A DNA stretch of 64,000 nt from Wocania ichthyoenteri Th78 (GTDB lineage Bacteria; Bacteroidota; Bacteroidia; Flavobacteriales; Flavobacteriaceae): NCBI RefSeq assembly GCF_000789235.1, contig NZ_KN525716.1, positions 898,071 to 962,070 on the forward strand. Direction: 5' to 3'. The notes under the pieces were generated by a model. The model searched no databases, was not told the origin of the DNA, and was given only the letters and a program-made list of their open reading frames with translations. Positions 52,402 to 62,526 of this stretch are shown here, piece after piece. Made by a program: the position numbers and the translations under genes. Every line of letters begins with the position of its first letter. Position 1 is the stretch's first letter.

Positions 52402-53511
52402 TTAAAGCAGTTTTGAAATTTCGTCTTCAAAAGCATCTAATGTATAATTCTGTGACCAATTTACAGCCTGACTTGAAATATTTATTAAATCCTTTTTCTC
52501 AATATAATTTATAATTTCTGAAACTGCAGCATCTAAATTAGGTTCAATTAATATCCCTCTACCACCATTATCTAACATATTTGGCAAGCAAGAAACCTTA
52601 GTTACAATTGGAATTGCACCAAAAAACATTGCTTCTGCTACTACTTTTGGCCACCCTTCGCTTTTAGATGGTAATAGTAAAAAGTGAGCGTTTTGTAATG
52701 CTTTCTTAACTACTATTTTTTCTTTATTTCCATGAAATAGGACTATTTTATCTAAATCATTATTTTTCACAAAAAGGCTAAGTTGAGACAGAAGAGCGCC
52801 ATCACCATAAATATCAAAACTAACAGTGAGACCAGATTCTTTCAACTTTTTAATTATTTCTAAACAAAATAAAGGTCTTTTTCCTTCTACCAAACTACCA
52901 ATGAAAACAAATTTTAAATGAGCACTATAATTTCTTTTATTAACCTCAACAATCTCACTTTTTTTATATGTTGCTGTAAAAAAGGGCTTGATATTTTTTG
53001 TTTGATTATTCCAGTCTCCATAAACTACTACAGTCATATTTTTTGTTAGCAATGTATTAGATAATAACCACTTTTGGAATCTATAAGACAAAGGTTGTTT
53101 GGCTTTCGGATCCCAATTTCCTGCATATTTGGCGGTTTTTGTCTTTTTTGGAAAAAACACTTGAACAAAACACCCCAAAAGCCCTATATTACCAGGGCAT
53201 CTTAAGTGAATATGATCTGTGTTTTTACAGGCTCTAAAAAGAGCTATTATTATAAATGGAATTTTTAAAAAAGAACAGAAAATATTTGGTATAGAAATAA
53301 ACGAAATTTCTGGAATGTTTATAAAGTTTAAATTATCATGTTTATAAGGCAAGGAAATATCTGCAACTTCTTCTTTAGCTAATGGTGCAATAACATCTAC
53401 CTTCTCTACATATTTTAACCACAAATTCATTTCTCGAACATAAGGAGCATAACCAAAATATTGTTGCTTTTTTTTTATATGTTTAACATGTGTTATGATT
53501 AAAAACTTCAT
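52402..53511 (-). CDS. Glycosyltransferase family 4
   Basis: 369 residues. The N-terminus (KFLIITHVKHIKKKQQYFGYAPYVREMNLWLKY) and the donor-binding half (KFVFIGSLVEGKRPLFCLEIIKKL, LFHGNKEKIVVKKALQNAHFLLLPSKSEGWPKVVAEAMFFGAIPIVT) identify a GT-B glycosyltransferase. It overlaps the next upstream gene by one base and ends 4 bp before the downstream GT start. Substrates are unknown. Confidence 0.88.
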   Translation of the reverse strand: MKFLIITHVKHIKKKQQYFGYAPYVREMNLWLKYVEKVDVIAPLAKEEVADISLPYKHDNLNFINIPEISFISIPNIFCSFLKIPFIIIALFRACKNTDHIHLRCPGNIGLLGCFVQVFFPKKTKTAKYAGNWDPKAKQPLSYRFQKWLLSNTLLTKNMTVVVYGDWNNQTKNIKPFFTATYKKSEIVEVNKRNYSAHLKFVFIGSLVEGKRPLFCLEIIKKLKESGLTVSFDIYGDGALLSQLSLFVKNNDLDKIVLFHGNKEKIVVKKALQNAHFLLLPSKSEGWPKVVAEAMFFGAIPIVTKVSCLPNMLDNGGRGILIEPNLDAAVSEIINYIEKKDLINISSQAVNWSQNYTLDAFEDEISKLL

Positions 53512-54656
53512 TAGATCGATTTATAGAACTCAATATTTTTGTTAACAATGGTATCTATATTAAATGTTTGCAATACAAATTTATTGGCCTGTTTTTCTAT
53601 TTCAAGGCATTTTTCTGGATTTTCTATACACCATAAAATATTTTCGGCAATGCTATTAATATTGTAAGGGTCACATAATAAGCCTGTTTTTTTATGTTCT
53701 ATGGTTTCTGTCCCTGGTCCAAGTTTCGAAAAAATAACCGTTTTTTTCATTGCCATAGCCTCTGGTGCTACTAATCCCTGAGTTTCCATTAAAGAAGGAA
53801 ATACACATAATTTTGCCGATGCATATTTGGTTGCTAGCTCTACATAAGGAACTGTACCTTTAAATATTATATTTTTTGAAAACGCTCCAAGTTCTGGTAT
53901 TACTTTCTCTTTTAGATATTCAACATAAGAAGTTCCATCTTTAAAAAACCAGTCTCTACCATATATTTCTAGTTTTATATTAGGGTAAGACGCATTCACT
54001 GTCTTCATTGCTAATATTAACTGTTTAATGCCTTTTTTCTCGCATATAGTACCTGCAAATAATATAGTATCATTGTTTACTTTAACTTCTGGTTTGGGTT
54101 TAAAAACTTCTAAATTTATTGGATATCTAATAATATCTATCTTTTTATTGTTGTAATCTAAATATTTAGAAGTATGCATTTTTACGTACTTTGATACTGC
54201 AATAAAAGCATCTGCTTTTTTAAAAGATCGTTTTTCTTGAAACCCTTTCCAAGAATCAACACCACGTTCTTCCGCTTCTGCGAAAAAATGATGACCTCCA
54301 TGTAATCTAATAATATATTTTATTGGTTTTATTTTTTTTAGAAATGCTAAACCAAGCTCCGAAGTTTCTACAATATTTATTGGTGACTCTGTATGTAATT
54401 TTAATAATTGCCTGTTTATATATTTATAATTCAAAAACCATGTAAGCCCTTTTATTTTTCTTGGTTTTAGCCTGTAAATGCGAACACCATGATCTTCTTC
54501 TTCTTCGTATATTTTGGTATACACATTTATTCCTATTACATTAACTTTATATCCTTTTTTAACATAGGCTTTTCCAATGGTTTGAATAAATGTACCTATT
54601 CCGCCATGTGAAAATCCTTCTTTTGGGTATTCGTGTGTTATAAAGCAAATATGCAT
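53511..54656 (-). CDS. Glycosyltransferase family 4
   Basis: 381 residues. HICFITHEYPKEGFSHGGIGTFIQTIGKAYVKKGYKVNVIG opens a GT4 fold with the glycine-rich acceptor loop. ILFAGTICEKKGIKQLILAMKTV and CVFPSLMETQGLVAPEAMAMKKTVIFSKLGPGTE give the donor site. It lies 3 bp after the GT-B-like gene and overlaps the next by one base. Role: repeat-unit assembly, sugar unknown. Confidence 0.92.
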   Translation of the reverse strand: MHICFITHEYPKEGFSHGGIGTFIQTIGKAYVKKGYKVNVIGINVYTKIYEEEEDHGVRIYRLKPRKIKGLTWFLNYKYINRQLLKLHTESPINIVETSELGLAFLKKIKPIKYIIRLHGGHHFFAEAEERGVDSWKGFQEKRSFKKADAFIAVSKYVKMHTSKYLDYNNKKIDIIRYPINLEVFKPKPEVKVNNDTILFAGTICEKKGIKQLILAMKTVNASYPNIKLEIYGRDWFFKDGTSYVEYLKEKVIPELGAFSKNIIFKGTVPYVELATKYASAKLCVFPSLMETQGLVAPEAMAMKKTVIFSKLGPGTETIEHKKTGLLCDPYNINSIAENILWCIENPEKCLEIEKQANKFVLQTFNIDTIVNKNIEFYKSI

Positions 54657-54659
54657 ATA

Positions 54660-56036
54660 TTATGGTAGTAAAAGTTTTGTAATAGTTTGTGTACTATTGT
54701 TATTAGGCTTATTAATAATTTTTAACCAATCTTTTGCTAAAGATTTTTTTTGCAACATAGCTTGTTCAAAAACCAAAAGAAAATCTTCTTTTGAATTAAT
54801 CCAATATACAACATCTTTATACGGCATGCTTTTAAAATGCTGGTAATTGTATATGGTACTAACAGACCAGTTTTCATCTTTAGTTACATCATAATTCAGA
54901 TAAGCAGCTGGGTTATCAAAAATAGCAAAATCATGTGCCATAGTTGATCCTACATTGATTACAAGATTACTATGTTTACAAATATTTGCCAATAGCTTTA
55001 CATCATCATAATAAGGAAATAATTGTGTCCAAAATTTTTGAGTATTACTCCAAACAGGTTCGATTGGAACTATAAAATCAAACTTATTAATTATTGTATC
55101 ATACCTCCCTGATAAATCTACAGGGCTTCTTCTAAAAATAACTTGCACTTTATTTTGAAAATTATTTCTCACAATAACCTCTGCTAAGTCCTCTAAATAT
55201 TTAGGGTCGTATGGAGATGTTAACTTATCATCCCCTGAAAAACAAATGGTTGATTTATTTGTATCTAAACCGTAGTTGGTAAAAAATTCTTCTTTTGGTG
55301 TTAATAATGAATCCTTGTATAATTCAAACTGTGGTGTTCCTGTAACTATAATATTATCTTCTGAAATTTCAGGGTAATATTTTCTCATATCACCTTTCAT
55401 ATAATCAGACCAAACTATATATTTTTTAGTTCGAACTGACAATCTAGCTTTAACTAAATTATCCCAAGAATAAATGGCTCCAATTGTATCAATATTCAAT
55501 ACTTCGGCAGCCTTAAAAACAGGAATGGCATTTAAAGCTCTTTGATGAGTGCAGAAAATTATATCTGGTTGGATATCTAGCAAAAATTCTTTTTCAGAAG
55601 AAATACTTTTAAGTAATTGTTTTTGATAATAATTTTCAAAACACAATATGCTTTCATAGTTTTTACTTATTTGCTTACCTAAAAACTCCACGACTTTATA
55701 AAACCATTTCTGCAAACCTTTTTTTTTAGGTTTCCAATTTGAAAGTACTGTTGGGTTTTTGTCTAACTTAGCGTTATAAATTAATCTGCCATAGCATATT
55801 GATTCTCTTAAAAGCTTTTGTAAAACAGTTTCTTTATATTTTGATATAGTTTTTTTTGTTAATTGTATATTATGAAGCTTTTCAACTTCAATAATAGCTT
55901 CATCTGAAAGCGCGTGATAAACAACAAGTTCTATATTTTGCTTAATTAGGTTTGGTATTATTTCAGAAAACAAATAGTTTCTAATACCTGTTCCGTCTGG
56001 AACAACAAACATGACTTTTTTACACTTATTATTCAC
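54660..56036 (-). CDS. Unclassified GT-B-like protein of the polysaccharide cluster
   Basis: 458 residues, no signal peptide or membrane helix. The N-terminus KVMFVVPDGTGIRNYLFSEIIPNLIKQNIELVVY and the C-terminal pattern NICKHSNLVINVGSTMAHDFAIFDNPAAYLNYD resemble a two-domain GT-B fold such as the UDP-glycosyltransferase/CDP-glycerol transferase/neuC-like group. DIIFCTHQRALNAIPVFKAAEVLNIDTIGAIYSWDNLVKARL and VTGTPQFELY resemble carrier segments in surface-glycan proteins. No exact family is recognised. It is directly adjacent to neuC (3 bp), so a link to the sialic-acid-like residue is possible. Confidence 0.6.
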   Translation of the reverse strand: MNNKCKKVMFVVPDGTGIRNYLFSEIIPNLIKQNIELVVYHALSDEAIIEVEKLHNIQLTKKTISKYKETVLQKLLRESICYGRLIYNAKLDKNPTVLSNWKPKKKGLQKWFYKVVEFLGKQISKNYESILCFENYYQKQLLKSISSEKEFLLDIQPDIIFCTHQRALNAIPVFKAAEVLNIDTIGAIYSWDNLVKARLSVRTKKYIVWSDYMKGDMRKYYPEISEDNIIVTGTPQFELYKDSLLTPKEEFFTNYGLDTNKSTICFSGDDKLTSPYDPKYLEDLAEVIVRNNFQNKVQVIFRRSPVDLSGRYDTIINKFDFIVPIEPVWSNTQKFWTQLFPYYDDVKLLANICKHSNLVINVGSTMAHDFAIFDNPAAYLNYDVTKDENWSVSTIYNYQHFKSMPYKDVVYWINSKEDFLLVFEQAMLQKKSLAKDWLKIINKPNNNSTQTITKLLLP

Positions 56037-56039
56037 GTT

Positions 56040-57173
56040 TCAATTTTTTGTTTTATGAATATCTACAAACTGTTTTTGCTTGTTTAAATTCCATATAGCA
56101 GCTCCTAAAAGTGAATTCAAAAACAACTCAGCACTATTTCCATTTCCAAAACTAATAGTATCCTTTTTTACAACTTTAAATTCTGATAAAAGCGCATTAA
56201 GTATAGCCTCTTCACTATAAGATGTATTTATAATATGTGAATGTAAAGCTCTATTTTCTTGTCTGGTACCTACGTTGATTGTTGGAATACCATAATATGG
56301 CGCTTCGCGAATTCCTGCACTAGAATTGCCTATTATAAAAGTACTATGCTTCAGTAAAGTTAAAAAATACTCAAATCTTACTGATGGAAAAATTCTAAAC
56401 CTTGAATTGCTTTCTAGACTTTTGTATGCACTTAATATTATTTCTGACCCTAAATCGTTATTAGGATATATTACCACATAATTTTTGTTATCCTTTAATA
56501 AGGCTTCTACAAAACTTTGCGCATAATCTTCCATTTTACTAAACTCTGTAGTTACTGGGTGAAACATTGCCAGAGCATAATTACTAAAAGGAATTTCGTA
56601 ATATCTTTTTACTTCATCAATTGTGGGAAGTTTTTTAGAAAACATACTATCAACATCTGGCGAACCAATTATTTTAATACTATTATCTAATTCGCCCATT
56701 TGGATTAGACGTTTTTTAGCATTTTCGTTTGACACATAATGAATGTGACTCATTTTACTAACAGAATGTCTAATAAGCTCATCTACTGTACCGGATAGTT
56801 CTCCTCCTTCTACATGTGCTACTAAAATATTATTTAAAGCTCCTACAATAGCTCCAGCCATGGCTTCTACTCTATCACCATGTATAACAATTAGGTCTGG
56901 TTTGATTTTTTTTATATAACTTGAAAATCCTTCGATAGTTTTTGCCAAAGTTAAATCCATAGTAGCTTCTGATGTGTGATTTTCAAAAGCATGTGTATTA
57001 GAAAAATTACAACGCTCAATTTCTATAAGTGTATAACCATAGGTTTCCATAAGGTGCATACCCGTAACAAATACAAAAGGGTTAAAATCTTTATGATCCT
57101 CTAATATCTGAATAAGGGATTTTATTTTACCAAAATCGGCTCGTGTTCCTGTTAAAAAAACAATATTTTTCAT
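56040..57173 (-). CDS. neuC: UDP-N-acetylglucosamine 2-epimerase (hydrolysing), NeuC
   Basis: 377 residues of the hydrolysing epimerase type, which converts UDP-GlcNAc to ManNAc and UDP, the first step to sialic acid (or a relative for a legionaminate-type route). MKNIVFLTGTRADFGKIKSLIQIL, VIHGDRVEAMAGAIVGALNNILVAHVEGGELSGTVDELIRHSVSKMSHIHYVSN and HSTFIIGNSSAGIREAPYYGIPTINVGTRQENR match NeuC. It overlaps the GT2 gene upstream by one base. neuB and neuA are two to three genes upstream in the same transcript. Confidence 0.95.
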   Translation of the reverse strand: MKNIVFLTGTRADFGKIKSLIQILEDHKDFNPFVFVTGMHLMETYGYTLIEIERCNFSNTHAFENHTSEATMDLTLAKTIEGFSSYIKKIKPDLIVIHGDRVEAMAGAIVGALNNILVAHVEGGELSGTVDELIRHSVSKMSHIHYVSNENAKKRLIQMGELDNSIKIIGSPDVDSMFSKKLPTIDEVKRYYEIPFSNYALAMFHPVTTEFSKMEDYAQSFVEALLKDNKNYVVIYPNNDLGSEIILSAYKSLESNSRFRIFPSVRFEYFLTLLKHSTFIIGNSSAGIREAPYYGIPTINVGTRQENRALHSHIINTSYSEEAILNALLSEFKVVKKDTISFGNGNSAELFLNSLLGAAIWNLNKQKQFVDIHKTKN

Positions 57174-57961
57174 TAATATTTATCTGGCTTATTATTTATA
57201 AAATATAGCTTAAATAACAAGCGCTTAATTATATAATACATATCTAAAAATGAATTTTTAATAACTTTAAAAACGTCACCAAAAAAACTTCTAATTATAC
57301 TTTTATAGGTAATGTTGTTATGCCAAAGTTTGTAACTCCCAACAAGTTCATTTTTAAATCTAAAATGGTTTTCTCGCTTAGTCCGTTTAATATTATAGTT
57401 GAAAATTGACGGACAAAACTCAATATCAAATCCATTTTTTAGCACTCTAAGCGTCCATTCTTTATCTTCAAAAGTAGTTATATCTGCTTTAAACTGATGC
57501 GTTTCCCATACAGATTTATTAAATGCAGAACCACAAAAAATTAGACCTGCACCATTTGGATTATCTTTTGCCGAAATATTATTTATATACTTCGAATAAT
57601 CATTGTGATTATGCAAGCATCTTACGCCTGCTAAATTTGAATTGTTTTCAAACTTGAGTTTAATTTGCTTAAAAAAATCATGACTAATTGGGTAAGCGTG
57701 AGCACTAAAAATAACAACTATATTATTTGACGCTAATTCTGCTGCTAAGTTTGCGCTTCCTCCATAGCTAAACTTTTTTATTGTATGAAATTTAGCTCCA
57801 TATGTATTTGTAATCAACTCACTATCATCTGTTGATTCGTTATCTATTACTATTATTTCTGAAATATCTTCGCTGTATCTATTATTTAAATTTCTTAAAA
57901 GAAATTCTAAAGCTTTAGACTGGTTTTTATTTCTAATTACAACAGTTATATTATTTACCAT
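57173..57961 (-). CDS. Glycosyltransferase family 2
   Basis: 262 residues. NNITVVIRNKNQSKALEFLLRNLNN with ISEIIVIDNESTDDSELI is the GT-A donor-binding start, and later FEDKEWTLRVLKNGFDIEFCPSIF supplies the ED-type acceptor motif. The C-terminal part is helical and basic. It lies between the methyltransferase and neuC with zero to one base overlap. Substrate unknown. Confidence 0.9.
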   Translation of the reverse strand: MVNNITVVIRNKNQSKALEFLLRNLNNRYSEDISEIIVIDNESTDDSELITNTYGAKFHTIKKFSYGGSANLAAELASNNIVVIFSAHAYPISHDFFKQIKLKFENNSNLAGVRCLHNHNDYSKYINNISAKDNPNGAGLIFCGSAFNKSVWETHQFKADITTFEDKEWTLRVLKNGFDIEFCPSIFNYNIKRTKRENHFRFKNELVGSYKLWHNNITYKSIIRSFFGDVFKVIKNSFLDMYYIIKRLLFKLYFINNKPDKY

Positions 57962-58723
57962 TTAGCTATTCAGATTAATGAGTTCTTTTTTCCAATAATT
58001 AAAATCTATTAAATTTAAATGTTGCTTTCTTTTCTCATCAAGAATAGAGTATTCGAAATAATTATTATCAATTGTTTCGCTTAGTTTATTAAAAGACAAT
58101 AAATTTCTTTTAGTTAAAACTCCTACTCCCCAATCTGTATCAAAACAAATTGAATTAAAATCTTTATGATGCCTAAATTTATAAAATGCTTTCCATGTTG
58201 TTCCATTCCATAATATTCCAGCTGGCGAATTTATAAATTGATAATCTTCTCTTTGATGGTGAATTGTAGGCGGATTACAATCGTGTAACACAATAAAACC
58301 ATTTTCTTTAAGATAATGCATACTATTTATAATATCCTTCTCTACTTGAGATGAGATATGTAACCCATCTATAAACACTACATCAAACTTAATTGTATTA
58401 TCTATTTTTTTTAACTCATTATTTTTGAGTTTGCTAAAAAACTCATCGGATGTGTATTTAAAATCTACTTGATTAGATTTAAATTCTAACTCTGGATCGA
58501 CAGAATATTTATTTGGGCAGTTTATTTTATCAAAATTATTTCTGGGGTCTCTAACTCCTATTTCTAAATAATTGTTGCAATCTGTTAAGGTTAATAAAAA
58601 ATTAATAATTTCAGTTCTAACAGGAGATTTTAATCTTTCAACATGAGATAGGTTTTTAGCATTAGCAAACTCCTTATCTGTTAAAAAACTTTTAACTTTT
58701 TTTAGCTTTTTTATAATTTTCAT
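57962..58723 (-). CDS. Class I SAM-dependent methyltransferase-like protein
   Basis: 253 residues. NYLEIGVRDPRNNFDKINCPNKYSVDPELEF is the SAM-binding start (ExGxR in place of the usual ExGxG), and FDVVFIDGLHISSQVEKDIINSMHYLKENGFIVLHDCNPP is the Methyltransf_24 core. Such genes in polysaccharide clusters methylate sugars or act on sugar-linked groups. The altered glycine motif could lower SAM binding. It lies between neuB and a GT2 gene with no gap. Confidence 0.8.
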   Translation of the reverse strand: MKIIKKLKKVKSFLTDKEFANAKNLSHVERLKSPVRTEIINFLLTLTDCNNYLEIGVRDPRNNFDKINCPNKYSVDPELEFKSNQVDFKYTSDEFFSKLKNNELKKIDNTIKFDVVFIDGLHISSQVEKDIINSMHYLKENGFIVLHDCNPPTIHHQREDYQFINSPAGILWNGTTWKAFYKFRHHKDFNSICFDTDWGVGVLTKRNLLSFNKLSETIDNNYFEYSILDEKRKQHLNLIDFNYWKKELINLNS

Positions 58724-58724
58724 A

Positions 58725-59771
58725 TTACAAATTAATATCAGAATATTTTATTTGCTCGTCAATATTTATATTTTTTGTTGCTTTTTTTCCTAAAATGTCC
58801 TTATAATTTTCTGCTAATATCTCACCTGTTCCAGGTCGTTTTACCCAAATATTATCTTCGGTAAAAATTTCGCCTTTTTTTATCTCTTTTATAGAACAAA
58901 CTGTAGCAAATGCAAAATCTATAGTAACTTGCTCTTCTTTAGCTGGTGCTTTAATCCCTCCGCGCATTTGGGCAAGTTCTTTACTTCCAATTATTAAATC
59001 TTTACATTCTTGCTCGTCCATACTACAAACTATATCTGGTCCAGTGCGTTCTTTATGGTCTGTAAAATGACGCTCTAGTATGGATGCGCCTAAGGCAACT
59101 GCACCCAAACATGCATTATTGTTAAGTGTGTGGTCGCTCAAACCAATTACTTTATTTGGAAACGCTTCTTGTAATTGTTGCATTGCCCCAAACCTTACTA
59201 AACGAGGTGGTGTAGGATACAAATTGGTCGTGTGTAATAATGCTATAGGAGTTTCATTTTTTTCAAAAATAGCTACTGCTTTTTTTACGCTTTCTATGGT
59301 ATTCATACCTGTACTTAATATCACAGGTTTTTTGAACTTTGCTATATGCTCCAAAAGTGGATAATTATTGCATTCTCCAGATCCAATCTTATAAGCCGAA
59401 ACTTTCATTTTTTGAAGTCTATTGGCTGCTTCTCTTGAAAAAGGAGTTGATAAAAATATCATTCCTTTACTTTCTACATATGCTTTCAATTCTACTTCAT
59501 CTTCTTCATTAAGTGCGCAACGTTCCATAATCTCATAAATAGAAACACTCGCATTACCAGGTATCACCTTTTTTGCCACAGCACTCATTTCATCTTCAAC
59601 AATATGGGTTTGATGTTTTACTACCTCAGTTCCAGCTCTAGCTGCCGCATCTACCATTTCTTTAGCTATTTGCAAAGAACCTTCATGATTTATACCAATT
59701 TCAGCAATGACGAGAGGTGGATAATCTAATCCAATTTTTCTATCTTGTATTTTAATATATGGCTTACTCAT
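58725..59771 (-). CDS. neuB: N-acetylneuraminate (or related nonulosonate) synthase, NeuB
   Basis: 348 residues. It condenses phosphoenolpyruvate with ManNAc (or a 6-deoxy-di-N-acetyl hexose) to a nine-carbon sugar. TIM barrel: [111 protein letters not shown]-terminal SAF domain (about 285-345, [27 protein letters not shown]) closes the active site. The motifs fit NeuB; choice between sialic and legionaminic acid is open. Stop overlaps neuA start region by 8 bp. Confidence 0.95.
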   Translation of the reverse strand: MSKPYIKIQDRKIGLDYPPLVIAEIGINHEGSLQIAKEMVDAAARAGTEVVKHQTHIVEDEMSAVAKKVIPGNASVSIYEIMERCALNEEDEVELKAYVESKGMIFLSTPFSREAANRLQKMKVSAYKIGSGECNNYPLLEHIAKFKKPVILSTGMNTIESVKKAVAIFEKNETPIALLHTTNLYPTPPRLVRFGAMQQLQEAFPNKVIGLSDHTLNNNACLGAVALGASILERHFTDHKERTGPDIVCSMDEQECKDLIIGSKELAQMRGGIKAPAKEEQVTIDFAFATVCSIKEIKKGEIFTEDNIWVKRPGTGEILAENYKDILGKKATKNINIDEQIKYSDINL

Positions 59772-60438
59772 TTGGGTAATTTTCTAAAACAAATTGTGCA
59801 TACTTTAAATCTTCGTTAGTGTCAATATCTACTAATGCACAAGGATGGTTGACTATGAATGGACAGTTTTTACTTCCTAAAATAACATCGTTAAATATCA
59901 AGTCTGCTTTAGATATATATAATAACCCATTTTCAAAATATAAAGGTTCCATATCTTGACTTCGCTGACCCATTTTATAATTAAATGGTATAAAGTTTTC
60001 ATTAACTATTTTTCCTAACTTTCGTTTACTGGAAGACACCGTCATAAGGCTATCGAAATTACCATCAACATATTTAGCATAGGCTTCCTTTAATAGTTCC
60101 TTTTGGCGTAACGGATTTGTTGGTTGTAAAAGTATTACATTATCTACTGTTTCATTTATAGTCTCTAATACATGTTTTAGAGCTGAAACTGTCGTAGAGA
60201 AATCTCCTGACAATTCTTCTGGTCTATCTATAACTTTAACTCCTAAATCTAACGCTAAAGATTTTATGTTTTCATCATTTGTAGACACGTAAATATCACT
60301 TATTATATCTCTATTAGCTTTAGCAAAATTTATACTATGGGTTGTTAAATGCACATCGCTAAGTATAAGCATATTTTTGTTAGGCAATCTTTTCGATCCC
60401 CCTCTAGCTGGTATTATGGCAATATTTTTAACTTTCAT
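59764..60438 (-). CDS. neuA: Acylneuraminate cytidylyltransferase, NeuA
   Basis: 224 residues from ATG 60438, chosen because it puts the CTP-binding loop [17 protein letters not shown] at residues 6-22; a longer start at 60471 is less likely. It activates the nonulosonic acid with CTP to CMP-sugar. [28 protein letters not shown] and [21 protein letters not shown] are typical. It lacks the C-terminal O-acetylesterase of E. coli NeuA, like the Campylobacter enzyme. Its start overlaps the upstream GT by 11 bp, and its stop overlaps neuB by 8 bp. Confidence 0.95.
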   Translation of the reverse strand: MKVKNIAIIPARGGSKRLPNKNMLILSDVHLTTHSINFAKANRDIISDIYVSTNDENIKSLALDLGVKVIDRPEELSGDFSTTVSALKHVLETINETVDNVILLQPTNPLRQKELLKEAYAKYVDGNFDSLMTVSSSKRKLGKIVNENFIPFNYKMGQRSQDMEPLYFENGLLYISKADLIFNDVILGSKNCPFIVNHPCALVDIDTNEDLKYAQFVLENYPNE

Positions 60439-61513
60439 TAATGGCTTTAATAAATTTCCTCTCCCAATCATTATAATCCAAAATTTTGCTTGTCATGGTT
60501 TTATTTGGTCGTATTTTTCCAAAGTTAGTATCTTTTCTGGCTAAGTTAAATGCTTCTATCCAATTTTCTATATCATTTATTTTTTCAACTAAATAAACAC
60601 GGTCTAAACCATTAAGAACTTCTGGTATTGCTCCTCTATTTGATGCAATAACAGCATTACCGCACTTTAAAGCTTCTACCATAGAAAGTCCAAACCCTTC
60701 ATTATAAAAAGTAGTAAACATATAGTAATTACTGATTTTAAAATATGTTGCGACCTCTTCATTACTTACACGTCCAATATTATTAACTCTTGGATGATTA
60801 TAAATACTATTACTCCCTACTATAATAACTTTTAAATCTCGGTGGTTTTTTAACACTTCTTCAATTATTTTATGAAAAACATGAATGCCTTTTTTGGGTC
60901 TATCGTTAGCTACCCATATCAATATTTCATCATTACCTACATATCCTTTTTCTTCTCTTTGTTTAGCAAATTCTTTTTCATCTAACGGAAAGAAAGTATT
61001 TGAATCTACTCCATTCCCAACAACTTTTGCTTTTGGGAATTTTTGTGGATACTTTTCTTTACTAAACTCATAACCTAACTGCGATAAAAATAATATTTTA
61101 TCTACTTTGTGTAGTATCTCCTTTTTTAAATTAAGTTCAAATCCATGAAACGAAAAAACTATCTCTATTGGACATTTGTAGCTGTTCTTAGTTAACGTTA
61201 TTGCTTCTAATAAATGAGGATCGTCCATAACAACAACAGTAATTTTGTTTGCCCTTTTTGATAAAAATTTAATTTTCTGAATATAATCTTTTGCAACCCA
61301 AAACTTTAAATTTAATCCTCTAACTTCTTTTCGCCAAATAATAAATCTCCTTTTTTTAGAATTAAGATACTTCTCGTTATAACTTGAAGGTGATAAAATA
61401 TAATCAAAAAAAGTAGTATTTGCAGTCAGTTTAGATATTCTAGTTGTCCAACTACCTATTCCATTTGTTGGAAGTCTTGCACTACTAACCAATATTTTTA
61501 ACGATTTATTCAT
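60428..61513 (-). CDS. Glycosyltransferase family 4
   Basis: 361 residues. LKILVSSARLPTNGIGSWTTRISKL starts a GT-B fold; ILIWVANDRPKKGIHVFHKIIEEVL and YYMFTTFYNEGFGLSMVEALKCGNAVIASNRGAIPEVL give the donor site. Its ATG overlaps the upstream GT2 by one base, and the 3' end overlaps neuA. It is probably the repeat-unit glycosyltransferase using a nucleotide sugar; identity unknown. Confidence 0.9.
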   Translation of the reverse strand: MNKSLKILVSSARLPTNGIGSWTTRISKLTANTTFFDYILSPSSYNEKYLNSKKRRFIIWRKEVRGLNLKFWVAKDYIQKIKFLSKRANKITVVVMDDPHLLEAITLTKNSYKCPIEIVFSFHGFELNLKKEILHKVDKILFLSQLGYEFSKEKYPQKFPKAKVVGNGVDSNTFFPLDEKEFAKQREEKGYVGNDEILIWVANDRPKKGIHVFHKIIEEVLKNHRDLKVIIVGSNSIYNHPRVNNIGRVSNEEVATYFKISNYYMFTTFYNEGFGLSMVEALKCGNAVIASNRGAIPEVLNGLDRVYLVEKINDIENWIEAFNLARKDTNFGKIRPNKTMTSKILDYNDWERKFIKAINES

Positions 61514-62526
61514 TAATATGGCTGTTTTACACCCATATAGGCAAAATAATATTTCTTGAGTTTTTTAAAAAACAACTTATGAAGTAGTTTGCCTATTTTA
61601 AAGCTCATTGAGCCTAAGGACTTTGCTTTAGGAAGCATATCAATGCTATAATAAATACAGGGATTGTTTTCAATTTTGTCCAATTCATCATTCATCCAGA
61701 GTTCTATGGTATTTCCTAAATGATACGCATAATTCTCAATTGTTGCCAGCTTTAAAAATCCTGATACATCATTTGGTTTATCCAAGTACTCGCCTTCGCT
61801 TCCTCCAACAATTTTAAATTTACAATTTTCGTTTGGAGCTGCCGTAAATACTTCTGCTCTAAAAGTCACTACAAAATGACCACAACCAATTACGGCTTTT
61901 CCTTGTTTGTTTGAAAGTACTAGGTGCTTTTTCAAATGCGTTTCATTATACATTTTTCTACCAATGCTCTTTTCGAATTTTAAAAGTCCATCTGGATTAT
62001 TTATTTCCTCAAAATTCAATTTTCCTTTAAAAAAAGCATAATAAATAGTGCTATTTAAATATTCACCTCGGTAGGCAATGCTACTTGGTACAGGTGACAC
62101 CATACCACATTCAGGAAACGCTACCATCGTCTTTTCTACAGCTTGCTGCCAGTTAGGTAAAAACATAACGTCTGCATCAGAAATAGTTATTATAGGTTCT
62201 AAATTACTTTTAATTGCAGCATATAGTGCATTTACTTTTCCTAAGTTAATTTTGGAATTAAGTAATTGATCAACTTTATCATGTTCTCTATATAAGCTTT
62301 CCAAGTAACTAGTAACCTCAACACAACAATTATTATTTATAATCGAGATTCTAGTTTTTACGTGCACTGTTTTTAACAGTGATTGTATAGATAATTTTAA
62401 AATTTTTAAACCATCTTTAAAATAGGGTTCGGTTAGATTTGGAATATAGACAGGTATGACAACTCTATGATAAGCATCAACTTCTAAAATATTTTGTTCC
62501 TTCTCTGGATTATTTCCTATTCTCAT
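61513..62526 (-). CDS. Glycosyltransferase family 2
   Basis: 337 residues from ATG 62526, preferred over a TTG 9 bp upstream. The GT-A core has VVIPVYIPNLTEPYFKDGLKILKLSIQSLLKTVHVKTRISIINNNC, then ITISDADVMFLPNWQQAVEKT with the DxD nucleotide-binding motif DAD, and MVSPVPSS. It overlaps the SDR gene by 17 bp. Its acceptor and donor are unknown. It is in the same transcript as neuABC. Confidence 0.88.
   Translation of the reverse strand: MRIGNNPEKEQNILEVDAYHRVVIPVYIPNLTEPYFKDGLKILKLSIQSLLKTVHVKTRISIINNNCCVEVTSYLESLYREHDKVDQLLNSKINLGKVNALYAAIKSNLEPIITISDADVMFLPNWQQAVEKTMVAFPECGMVSPVPSSIAYRGEYLNSTIYYAFFKGKLNFEEINNPDGLLKFEKSIGRKMYNETHLKKHLVLSNKQGKAVIGCGHFVVTFRAEVFTAAPNENCKFKIVGGSEGEYLDKPNDVSGFLKLATIENYAYHLGNTIELWMNDELDKIENNPCIYYSIDMLPKAKSLGSMSFKIGKLLHKLFFKKLKKYYFAYMGVKQPY

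Noticed and set aside
54660-56036. Called as a sialyltransferase or polysialyltransferase
   Set aside because: No recognised sialyl motif could be seen; left as unclassified GT-B-like.
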